From the NCBI GenBank assembly GCA_002309235.1, contig DBXA01000191.1:175-33749 (forward strand): a DNA stretch of 33,575 bases, given 5' to 3'. The notes beneath the pieces were generated by a model. The model saw nothing but the letters and a program-made list of their open reading frames with translations, was not told the DNA's origin and made no database searches. Made by a program: the position numbers and the translations under genes. Positions 1-7,400 of the stretch are shown in pieces; position 1 is the stretch's first letter, and each line of letters opens with the position of its first letter. The stretch is from Christensenella sp. UBA1224 (GTDB lineage Bacteria; Bacillota; Clostridia; Christensenellales; Aristaeellaceae).

Positions 1-617
1 TAGACCATATGTTCATAGACCTCGTCTGTGATCACCCAGGCATCGTATCGTTTTTCCAGGTCTGCGATCAGAAGCAGCTCATCACGGCTGAAGACCTTGC
101 CGCAGGGGTTTGAAGGATTGCATATGATCATAGCCTTTGCGCCATCGCGGAAACCCTGCTCTATGAGCCCCGGATCAAAACGGTAATCAGGCGGAACCAG
201 CGGAATATAGACAGGTTCGGCTCCGGAGAGGATGGCATCCGCTCCGTAATTCTCGTAAAAGGGCGAAAAAACAAGTATCTTATCGCCTGGATCGCAGACG
301 GCCATAACGGTACTCATCATGGCCTCGGTTCCTCCGCAGGTGACCAGTACCTGCGTTTCCGGATCGACGGTCAATCCGCTACTTTTCCCAAATTTCCCGG
401 CAAGGGCTTCCCTCAGATTCGGGGCGCCATACGTGACCGAATATTGGTGAGGACCCTCATAAGCGATCCGCGCGAGGGCATCCATCAATGCTTTCGGCGG
501 ATCAAAATCCGGGAAGCCCTGCGACAGATTGATAGCGCCGAACTTGTCACTTATGCGGGTCATCCGGCGAATGACAGAATCCGTAAAAGTACCGACACGT
601 CGGGATAATGTCCTCAT
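1..617 (-). CDS. PLP-dependent aminotransferase, class I/II (partial, C-terminus beyond window edge)
   Basis: This is the 5' part of a fold-type I aminotransferase; 205 codons are visible and the family is usually about 390. Translation gives a small N-terminal segment and then LSQGFPDFDPPKAL, the substrate-entry motif typical of aspartate/methionine-type class I/II transaminases. Further on are CGGTEAMMS (cofactor phosphate-binding loop), NPSNPCGKV and DEVYEHMV, whose Asp would pair with the pyridine nitrogen of PLP. The catalytic lysine lies beyond the left edge. The ATG (615-617) overlaps the stop of the upstream aminotransferase gene as ATGA, with GGAGG seven bases before it inside that gene's end, so the two should be translationally coupled. 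The amino donor cannot be told. Having two adjacent aminotransferases suggests two successive or alternative transaminations in one pathway. Confidence 0.9.
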   Translation of the reverse strand, partial: MRTLSRRVGTFTDSVIRRMTRISDKFGAINLSQGFPDFDPPKALMDALARIAYEGPHQYSVTYGAPNLREALAGKFGKSSGLTVDPETQVLVTCGGTEAMMSTVMAVCDPGDKILVFSPFYENYGADAILSGAEPVYIPLVPPDYRFDPGLIEQGFRDGAKAMIICNPSNPCGKVFSRDELLLIADLEKRYDAWVITDEVYEHMV

Positions 618-1748
618 TTCTGCTCCTCCAGTCTGTGTAAAAAGGCGCTGCATGCTTCGAGTCCGTCACACAGGGTCTGCGCATCGCAGCCATAACCGAT
701 GCGAAAGCTCAGCGGCTGTTCAAAGCAATCCCCGGGCGTAACAAAGGCGCCGCTCTCATAGTACATACGCATACAGAATTCATAAGACGGCAGTTCATGA
801 TCATAGCGGATGAGGGCTGTCGTCCCCGCCTGCGGACGAGACCAGCGGAGGAGCGGTTCTCCTTCCACCCATTGCTCGGTCCTCGCAAGGTTTTCACGCA
901 CGATGCCGCGGCTTCGCCTGAGAAGGACGTCCGAATGTGCAAGGGCCAGTGCGGCGACGGCTTCATCAAACATCCCGCAGCTGATATGATCATAATCCCG
1001 ATGCGATAAAAGAGACCGGATGAGTTCCTTGTCACGGACCGCGATCCAGCCCAGGCGCAAGCCTGCCAGAGAAAAGACCTTGGACATGCTGCCTACGGAT
1101 ATCCCCTTTTCGTAAAGGTCCGCGATCGATTCACTCCATTCATCCGCCTGTGTCAGGTGACGGTAGACCTCATCGCAAAGGATATATGCACCGACGGACC
1201 GCGCGATCTCCACTATTTCCATCAACAGCGCCTTCGGCATCAGAGCACCTGTCGGATTATTCGGATTATTGATGCATATCAGCTTTGTTTCCGGTGTGAC
1301 AAGCTTACGGAGCTCCTGCAGATCGGGAAACCAGCCGTTTTCTTCGCGAAGCTTCAGTATCCTGACATCCGCCTGAAAGCTTTCCGGTATGGAATAGAGC
1401 TGCTGGTAGGTCGGCATCACACTGATCACGCGGTCTCCGGGCTCGATAAGGGAGTAAAACACATGGTGATTCGCCCCGGCAGCTCCGTGTGTCGTAACGA
1501 TATCATCCATCCGGATGCTCCGGTACAGCCTGCATATCCCTTCCCGAAAAGCAGGCGCACCCTCGATATCGCCGTATGTCAGCCGCCTAGCGGAGAAGCT
1601 GTCGAAGAACGCGTTTTTGTCCTCACCTGAGAGCAGAAAAAGCTCATCAAGAGAGACGGAATCCACGCATGTCTCCGCAATATTGTATTTTGCCCCCTTT
1701 TTCAAACCGATTCATCCATTCCTCGACCGCAAATGCCCGTATCTTCAT
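614..1748 (-). CDS. PLP-dependent aminotransferase with an apparent +1 frameshift near the 5' end
   Basis: A fold-type I aminotransferase of about 377 residues once one base is skipped. The C-terminal reading frame carries NNPNNPTGAL, CDEVYRHL and SVGSMSKVFSLAGLRLGW, where the Lys forms the PLP Schiff base; overall it resembles class I/II enzymes such as capreomycidine synthase or MalY-like proteins. In that frame the only start would be TTG at 1705, three codons after a stop, with no ribosome site. In the neighbouring frame an ATG at 1748 sits behind AAGGGG at good spacing and encodes MKIRAFAVEEWMNRFEK, a plausible N-terminus for this family. The two frames join in the run AAAAAGGGGG (minus strand, 1693-1702) if one base is skipped. 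This could be a sequencing indel, a phase-variable tract or a young pseudogene. Its stop overlaps the next aminotransferase start. Confidence 0.8.
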
Positions 1749-1769
1749 GGTATTCCCCTTTCAGACTTG

Positions 1770-1841
1770 AAAAGGCATCCAAAGCAGCGCCTTATAATAT
1801 ACCAAACGGTATACCGTACCTGCGGCGAAGCTTCGGATGCC
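1770..1841 (-). promoter_or_regulatory. Long leader hairpin with U tract, attenuator- or terminator-like
   Basis: Read on the minus strand, GGCATCCGAAGC (1841-1830) pairs with GCTTTGGATGCC (1785-1774) through 12 base pairs including one G-U. After a symmetric 2x2 internal loop come CGCC (1827-1824) and GGCG (1791-1788). The tip contains TATACC-GTTT-GGTATA (1813-1798). TTTT follows the base of the stem at 1773-1770. It lies between the predicted promoter at 1890-1918 and the aminotransferase start at 1748, so it could attenuate that gene. It could also simply terminate the radical SAM transcript. I do not recognise a known riboswitch or T-box motif in it. The hairpin is seen directly; the regulatory role is inferred. 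Confidence 0.55.
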
Positions 1842-1889
1842 CTTGGATCCCGCACCCGGTGGTGCAGGAGGGTTTATTCAGTTGTTCAC

Positions 1890-1918
1890 ACTGTATCATG
1901 CCTGTCGGGAAATGTCAA
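1890..1918 (-). promoter_or_regulatory. Sigma-70/SigA-type promoter for the aminotransferase genes
   Basis: On the minus strand TTGACA (1918-1913) is followed after 17 bases by TACAGT (1895-1890), and TG occurs one base before the -10, making an extended -10. The -35 is a perfect consensus and overlaps the TGA stop of the radical SAM gene. The expected start of transcription is near 1883, leaving a leader of about 135 nt before the aminotransferase ATG at 1748. Confidence 0.6.
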
Positions 1919-2979
1919 GTTTTTTGAAGCAGTTTTGTCGGGATGCCCATATCCGTAAACGCTCTGTACAGAACACTCTCAAAATCGCCGTAAACAAGTC
2001 CCGATGGAAGTCCTGCCAATGCTTTGAGCACATCTTCCCGGGCAGGCAATCCTCCCGCATCATAAAAAGCGCCGTAATCCCTGTTTCCGGGCATGGTATT
2101 GATCTTTTGAGCGGTCTCTGCAGGGTCAAGCAAACGCAGATCACCCAGGCATCGGGTTTCCGCGCCGGAATTTCCCGCATACAGCCTGCAATCCTGATGA
2201 AGAGAAAGATACGATTCGTCCTGTTCTCCTGCCCAGAGTCTGGCAAGATCCATCCGCTCCAGCCGCGCAGCTGCAGCGCCTATGGTATTTTGATACGCCG
2301 TATCTGTGATCTCCCTCTCATCCTGACGCCAGAGAGGCAGATACCTCCGTATCGCTTCCAGCGTTTTCAGGTCCGCGCGGTAAGGTTCAAACCTCATCAT
2401 CCGGGCATGGGGCGTAAAGATCGGATTCGCAAACCATACGTCATCCGGTTCCACCTCATCCAAAAGACGGCTGATATCATCCGCATCCTGCGCAAAATAC
2501 CGGTTCAGCATCAGCGATATCTGCACTTTGCAGCCCATCTGCGCCAAAAATCCGGCTGCGGCAACAGAGGTATCGTAAGCGCCTGCGCGATCGACTATCT
2601 CATCGTGATGTGCACGGGAGCCATGGATGGTGATCCCAAAATCCCGATAGCCGTGGTCCAGATATGACCCGACTGCCTCTTCCCTGTCCTTCCTGCGCAT
2701 GAGCCCCAGCCCTGTTGTCATGCCGTGGTGATAACAGGTGATATTTGTAAGCTGTGCCGCCGCGTGCACGATCTCGCCGACCTGCGGGTGGTTGAAGGGT
2801 TCATGGTCCAGAGTTATGGATGCCTCCCCCTCAAGGTACTTTCCTATCTCATCCAGTTTTTCCATGCAGGCAAAGACATCCCCGATCGGCATCAAAGGCC
2901 CCGGCCCGCCGTTTACATAGCAGTGTTTGCAGCATGTACTGCACCCTGCCGCCAAAAAGTCAATATTGATCGTTTTCAT
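1915..2979 (-). CDS. Radical SAM protein of unknown substrate
   Basis: A 354-residue radical SAM enzyme. The CX3CX2C cluster motif is at C13, C17 and C20 (GCSTCCKHCYVNGG), with a further Cys at 16, placing the 4Fe-4S site almost at the N-terminus. A GG-P segment follows, then TLDHEPFNHP and alternating helix/strand patterns compatible with the partial TIM barrel. Later cysteines (DCRLYAG, RCLGDL) are too few for an obvious SPASM domain. There is no signal peptide, so it should be cytoplasmic. The ATG is the only start possible in frame because a stop lies two codons upstream. There is no good ribosome site at normal spacing, but the ATG overlaps the TGA of a 28-codon ORF, suggesting coupled translation. 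Its reaction is not recognisable from sequence. Nearby aminotransferases hint at modified amino-acid or peptide chemistry, but that is inference. Confidence 0.88.
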   Translation of the reverse strand: MKTINIDFLAAGCSTCCKHCYVNGGPGPLMPIGDVFACMEKLDEIGKYLEGEASITLDHEPFNHPQVGEIVHAAAQLTNITCYHHGMTTGLGLMRRKDREEAVGSYLDHGYRDFGITIHGSRAHHDEIVDRAGAYDTSVAAAGFLAQMGCKVQISLMLNRYFAQDADDISRLLDEVEPDDVWFANPIFTPHARMMRFEPYRADLKTLEAIRRYLPLWRQDEREITDTAYQNTIGAAAARLERMDLARLWAGEQDESYLSLHQDCRLYAGNSGAETRCLGDLRLLDPAETAQKINTMPGNRDYGAFYDAGGLPAREDVLKALAGLPSGLVYGDFESVLYRAFTDMGIPTKLLQKT

Positions 2980-3062
2980 TGCTGTTTATTCTCTTTACAT
3001 GCGTTCTGATCAGGACCTCGATGGTCCTGCTCCTCTTCACGCTTCACATTACGATCGCTCAT
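2976..3062 (-). CDS. Possible 28-residue small ORF coupled to the radical SAM gene
   Basis: ATG at 3062 opens 28 codons (beginning MSDRNVKREEEQ and ending ACKENKQQ), with a TGA whose first two bases are shared with the radical SAM ATG (ATGA, 2976-2979). The product would be very hydrophilic and rich in Glu, Lys, Gln, Asn and Asp, with a single Cys seven residues from the end and no membrane segment. No convincing ribosome site precedes its ATG, which counts against it. The start-stop overlap and the weak ribosome site of the radical SAM gene count in favour. It could be a leader peptide that opens a hairpin for the downstream start, a peptide substrate of the radical SAM enzyme, or a chance ORF. 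Confidence 0.35.
   Translation of the reverse strand: MSDRNVKREEEQDHRGPDQNACKENKQQ
3011..3029 (-). promoter_or_regulatory. Hairpin inside the small ORF, upstream of the radical SAM gene
   Basis: CAGGACC (3029-3023 on the minus strand) and GGTCCTG (3017-3011) form a perfect 7-bp stem with a 5-base loop. No T run follows, so it is not an intrinsic terminator. It lies about 30 nt before the radical SAM ATG and could affect translation of that gene. Confidence 0.4.
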
Positions 3063-3073
3063 GCGTTATTACT

Positions 3074-3110
3074 GCAAAACAGGCGTAAAGCACCATGCTC
3101 CACGCCTGTT
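3074..3110 (-). terminator. Intrinsic terminator after the Gfo/Idh/MocA gene
   Basis: On the minus strand AACAGGCGT (3110-3102) pairs with ACGCCTGTT (3086-3078), a perfect 9-bp stem. The loop contains a smaller AGCA/TGCT hairpin. The downstream arm runs into TTTT (3078-3075). It lies about 90 nt past the oxidoreductase stop. The U tract is short, so termination may be partial. Confidence 0.5.
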
Positions 3111-3198
3111 CGAAAGTCCTGTTAACTTGATCCTTCGATGCATTGTTTTTATATTCCCGGTATTTTCGTTCTGCCAACCGGTAACCACGCACAATGCG

Positions 3199-4242
3199 TT
3201 ACATTTTGATCTGTTCTCCCGTCTCCGCCGACTTGAACATCGCCTCAAGCACCTCGAACACCCTGCGCACCTGGCACGGCTTTACGATGAGCTCCGCCTT
3301 GCCGTCTATGGCATCGCGCAGGTTGGCGTAGTACTCTGTAAGATCCGCTGGGGTATCCGGCAGTTCCTTTTCCACGATCTCCTTTTTGCCCCTGGGTGCG
3401 AATGTCCTTGTGGGGCCGGAAGTCGTCATTACGGGGATGACCTCCTCCTCCACCGTCTCATCCACGCTGATGATGCCGCCATTGCGGGTAAAATCGTTGA
3501 TGTAAAGCGTGCCCTTATCGCCGAGCACCATCCACCTGGGCAGCTGCTTGAGCACCCAGGTGCCGATCTCCATCTGTACATGGGCGCCGTTCTTGAGATC
3601 CATCAGCAGGTAGAAGTAATCCTCCACCTCCGGGGTCTTCACCTTTTCCGTCTTGCAGAATACGCTCTTGACGGAATCATAGCCCAGCATCCACAGGATC
3701 TGGTCGATGAAATGGACGCCCCAGTCGTAGATCATACCGCCGCCGTGCTCCGGCTCCGCGCGCCAGCCGAACATAGCGCCGCGCGCGCCGTGCAGACGGG
3801 ACTGTATGGAGTAGATCCTGCCCAGCTCACCGCTCTCGATGACCTCACGCACGATCCGGTAATCCTTATCCCAGCGGCGGTTCTGATGAACGGTAAAGAG
3901 GACATGATTCTCCTCCGAGGTCCTGATCATCTTGTCGACCTCAGCGAGGGACATGGCCACGGGCTTTTCGGAAATGACATTTTTGCCGGCGTTCATTGCC
4001 GCGCAGGCGAGTTCACAGTGAACATCGTTGGGGGTAGCAACGAGGACCAGGTTGACCTCTTCATCCTTCAGGAATTCCTCCAGCGTATCATAGCCGCGAA
4101 GGCCTATGGACCTCGCCTCTTCAACCTTTGTTTTGTCTATATCATAGGCGGCAACAACCTTGACGTTTTCGACTCTCGGCGCATTCTTCAGATGCCAGTG
4201 ACCCATATATCCAAACCCGATGATACCAAGACGGATACCCAT
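3199..4242 (-). CDS. Gfo/Idh/MocA family NAD(P)-dependent oxidoreductase
   Basis: A 347-residue oxidoreductase, a normal length for the family. The N-terminal Rossmann fold shows GIIGFGYMG (residues 6-14) for the dinucleotide and an acidic residue at the end of strand 2 (AAYDID). SEKPVA (91-96) holds the conserved Lys of the family's EKP motif. The C-terminal substrate domain has HQNRRWDKDY and GGGMIYDWGVHFIDQ, the usual Asp/His pair. Such enzymes oxidise or reduce sugars, inositols and sugar derivatives; the substrate here cannot be assigned. The ATG follows GGAGG with seven bases between. It is a single-gene unit with its own promoter (4305-4333) and a hairpin terminator. It is not next to the sugar operon at the right of the window, though a related role is possible. 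Confidence 0.92.
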   Translation of the reverse strand: MGIRLGIIGFGYMGHWHLKNAPRVENVKVVAAYDIDKTKVEEARSIGLRGYDTLEEFLKDEEVNLVLVATPNDVHCELACAAMNAGKNVISEKPVAMSLAEVDKMIRTSEENHVLFTVHQNRRWDKDYRIVREVIESGELGRIYSIQSRLHGARGAMFGWRAEPEHGGGMIYDWGVHFIDQILWMLGYDSVKSVFCKTEKVKTPEVEDYFYLLMDLKNGAHVQMEIGTWVLKQLPRWMVLGDKGTLYINDFTRNGGIISVDETVEEEVIPVMTTSGPTRTFAPRGKKEIVEKELPDTPADLTEYYANLRDAIDGKAELIVKPCQVRRVFEVLEAMFKSAETGEQIKM

Positions 4243-4304
4243 TCGATCGCCTCCGTTTCAAGTTTTCACACGCCTTGCGGCCGTATGCGCTTCATACAGT
4301 TATT

Positions 4305-4333
4305 ATGATAACATGTCCCAGGGCAGTTGTCGA
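4305..4333 (-). promoter_or_regulatory. SigA-type promoter of the Gfo/Idh/MocA gene
   Basis: On the minus strand TCGACA (4333-4328), 17 bases, then TATCAT (4310-4305), with TG one base before the -10 (extended -10). Each box differs from consensus at one base. The start is expected near 4298, about 56 nt before the ATG. Confidence 0.65.
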
Positions 4334-4402
4334 TATCATTTTCGTATTTGATTGCCGCCGCATGCTGTTCAAAAATCCATGTTTTTCCTCAGACATGCAA
4401 AC

Positions 4403-4448
4403 GGCGCCGGCATCGCTCAAACATCTCTGAATGAGCTTGACCGGCGCC
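4403..4448 (-). terminator. GC-rich nested inverted repeat downstream of the LRR gene
   Basis: GGCGCCGG (4403-4410) and CCGGCGCC (4441-4448) form a perfect 8-bp stem. Inside it GCTCA (4415-4419) pairs with TGAGC (4432-4436). On the minus strand it starts about 30 nt past the stop of the giant gene, so a transcript-end role is likely. Only TTT follows the stem, so it is a poor classical intrinsic terminator; mRNA 3'-end protection is an alternative. Confidence 0.45.
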
Positions 4449-4476
4449 TTAGGTATCAGGTTACGATCCCTTTAGT

Positions 4477-7400
4477 TCAATCGGCAGTGAAAGGTATGCC
4501 GTGCCGGACTGCGAAGGCTTCCGCAAAGCTTCCGGATGGGCATTCCAGCATCAGGTTCGGGCAGTTTTCGAAGGCGTCTTCCGCGATGCTCGCAACGCTC
4601 GCCGGAACAGCGATACGCACGGCCGTGATATTCGCAAAGGCACGCGAGCCTATGGTCGTGCAGCCATCGGGAATAACGATCCTGTCAACATCTGTTCCTT
4701 CAAAGGCCTCTTCCTCGATCACCTTGATCGCAGCGGGCAGAATGAAGAGGGTAGGTTCAGTGACAGTCATCGTAATGGGCTTTGCAGTTATACCAGCTAA
4801 GTTCGTAGCAGTTACAGTAGTTGTACCGACGCCTACAGCTGATATGATGCCGTCCTCGGAAACCGTTACGACATTTTCATCACTGCTCGAGAAGGTGTAC
4901 AGATGACCGATATTGGTTTGTGTTATGCCATCGACACGAATCCTGACAGTCGTCGCAGTCCTGCCGCCCACAGGCAAAACTTTCTTTTCTGTTGATATAG
5001 TTATGTTGCCAAGCTGATCATATACAAAGATGTTCGTAGTCTTCTTAATGCCATTATGGCTGGTAACAGTCAGAGTGTATTCCCCTTTTTCGAAAGCATG
5101 ATACTGGAAAGTGGAAGTGCCCGTCACAGTCTCATTTCCGATCTCCCAGGAGAAGTTCTCGTCATAGCCTTCCGCAGGTATTATGCTCTCCGGTGTCATA
5201 AGTATCTCTTCACCGAGCTTTACATAGATCACATCCGGCAGTTCAAAATCCACTACAGGATGGCGAACCGTCACATGGAACTCCCGCTCGATAGTGGGAT
5301 GCCCGGTGATGCATACGTTCACAACCGCATCGCCGACGCCGACTGCTTTGATCTCGGCCCCATTCACGCTGATGACATCCGTATTATCGGTCGTTATGGT
5401 CAATTGCCATGTCAACCCCGTTACAGGGAGAATCTCTATGACGTCACCTATGTCCACCTTCTCCCCCGTATGGAGGTACATATCACCAATCTCGCTGATA
5501 ACGGCAGTTTCTGCAACGCTCGCCGGATCGTTCAGATCGATGAATTCTGCCAGGATCTCATCGGCAAAATCCTCCGCTTCGGTTCCGCTGAAACCATAGA
5601 CGATATCCAGGAAATCAATTGCGTCAGAAGCGATCGTCGTCACAGTAGAGGGGATCACTGCCGATCTGAGGTTCGCATTGCTCCAGGCGACCTTAGAGGG
5701 AAGAGCTGTTACGCCCTCTGGTATGGTAAGGGTGATGAGGGAATCGCAGTTCGTGATGAACGGTACATCGGAGCTGCCGGCGAACTCGGTAAAGCCAGCG
5801 GGCAGTACGATGCTCTTGTAATTCATACCGTTGATGATACCGTCTGTGTTGTAGAAGCCGACAGCGGCACTGCTCATCGTAAATACCGATTCGTATCCGT
5901 TTACCTTGGTAAGATAGAGCTTGCCGTCGATCATCTGATAGGTATGGCCATCTACCTTGTCATAGAACGGGTCCTGCATGTGCTGCGCCGTTTCAGAGGC
6001 CGCGTTCACGTAAATGGGGCCACCGTTCTGCTGGCTGCCGACAGACTGCATATGGTCCGGCAGATACAGAGGCTGCATACCGGAACTGCGTATATTGCTG
6101 CCTATCTCTATAAGGGAATCAGGGAATCTGAACTCGCTTATGTTGTAGCAGCCATTGAAGGCATTACTGCCGATATACTCGATGCCTTCGCACATCCCTA
6201 TCTCAGTCAGACTGTAGCAGTTGTAGAACGCGCCTTCTTCTATGCGCTTCACGCTCGCAGGCAGCGTCACCTTGGTAAGATCGTAATGGTAGCTGAAGGC
6301 TCCGCCGATCGCCTCGATGCCATCAGGTACCGTGACCTCGGTATCCGTACCGGTATAATTCCAGAGCGTCATACCCGCAGTCACTTTCATCTCAAAGGAC
6401 ATATCGGTAAAGAAATCATAGCCGGCGGTGATGATACACTCTGCAGTGCTGTCAGCTGGATCGCACACGAAGGTAGAACCCTTAAATGCATCGGGATCGA
6501 TCGCTTCGATGCCTTCCGGAAGATCCGAAAGGAACGTCTCCGTACCGGTATACGCATTGAGTGTAAGCTTTCCATCCACCCAGCCGAGGGCCCAAGGAGA
6601 TGCAGGATCAGTATAGAAACAGGGCACCTCATGTGCAAGAGACGAAGAAGGATCGCATACGAATTTCAGGCCGTTCAGCTTTGCCTCCGGCAGCAGTCCA
6701 TCCGCATTGGCAGGCAGAGCTGTAATGTAAGTCTCGCTTCCGTGATAAGCGCTGAGAAGCAGCTTTCCTTCCTTCCAGCAGTAATCCCATTCATCTGTGG
6801 TATCCTGCGTAAAGCCTGATACATATTCGGGGCAGACAGCCGAGATCAACTGCGCCATACCGCTGTTCTGATCCGCTATGATGCGGGCGTCTCCCACGCT
6901 CCCCTCAATGGCGATCACATCTGCATTCAGGGTAATGAATGCTTCTGTACCGGTATAAGCTGTTAGCGCGAGCTTTTCATTTCCGTTGTCATCCATGACA
7001 TAACGATAGCGGAAGCCCGGGGCAGCGCTGTCCTCAAAGAAGCCGTTGTTATCGCATGCCCAGTGGGATGCATAGCTGCCGATGGATGCGTGTATCACAC
7101 CTGGGAGTTCATTCTGTTCCTTGATCTCCGTCAGGCTGTCAGGCAGCCAGATATCGCAGCGATCCGGAATATCGACTGTATTGATGTTGATAGTCGTAAT
7201 GCCTTCGCCAAGGCGCACCTCCATAAGGGAAGGCAGGACATACGCCTCCAGTATGATGGCGTTAGGCTCCTCACCCAGGACCTCTACACTGCCGGGGATA
7301 TAGAGCTTCTCAAGCTTACTGTCGGAATAGAACGCCTGTTTGCCGATATAGGTCACACCTTCAGGAAGATAAAGCTCTGTCGTGTCGTACTGATCGGCAA

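Noticed and set aside
1767..1798. Plus-strand TTGAAA ... TATAAT promoter
   Set aside because: The spacing is 20 bases, no plus-strand gene follows, and the TATAAT is part of the leader hairpin.
1749..1890. T-box or known riboswitch in the aminotransferase leader
   Set aside because: I searched by eye for the T-box AGGGUGGNACCGCG element and for familiar aptamer cores and saw none.
3061..4308. Plus-strand ORF of 415 codons opposite the oxidoreductase
   Set aside because: His/Leu-rich translation, no homology signs, and fully overlaps a clear Gfo/Idh/MocA gene that has its own promoter and ribosome site.
5056..6819. Long plus-strand ORF (587 codons) opposite the giant LRR gene
   Set aside because: It is a shadow of the repeat-rich minus-strand gene, with no ribosome site, no recognisable domain and composition dictated by the opposite frame.
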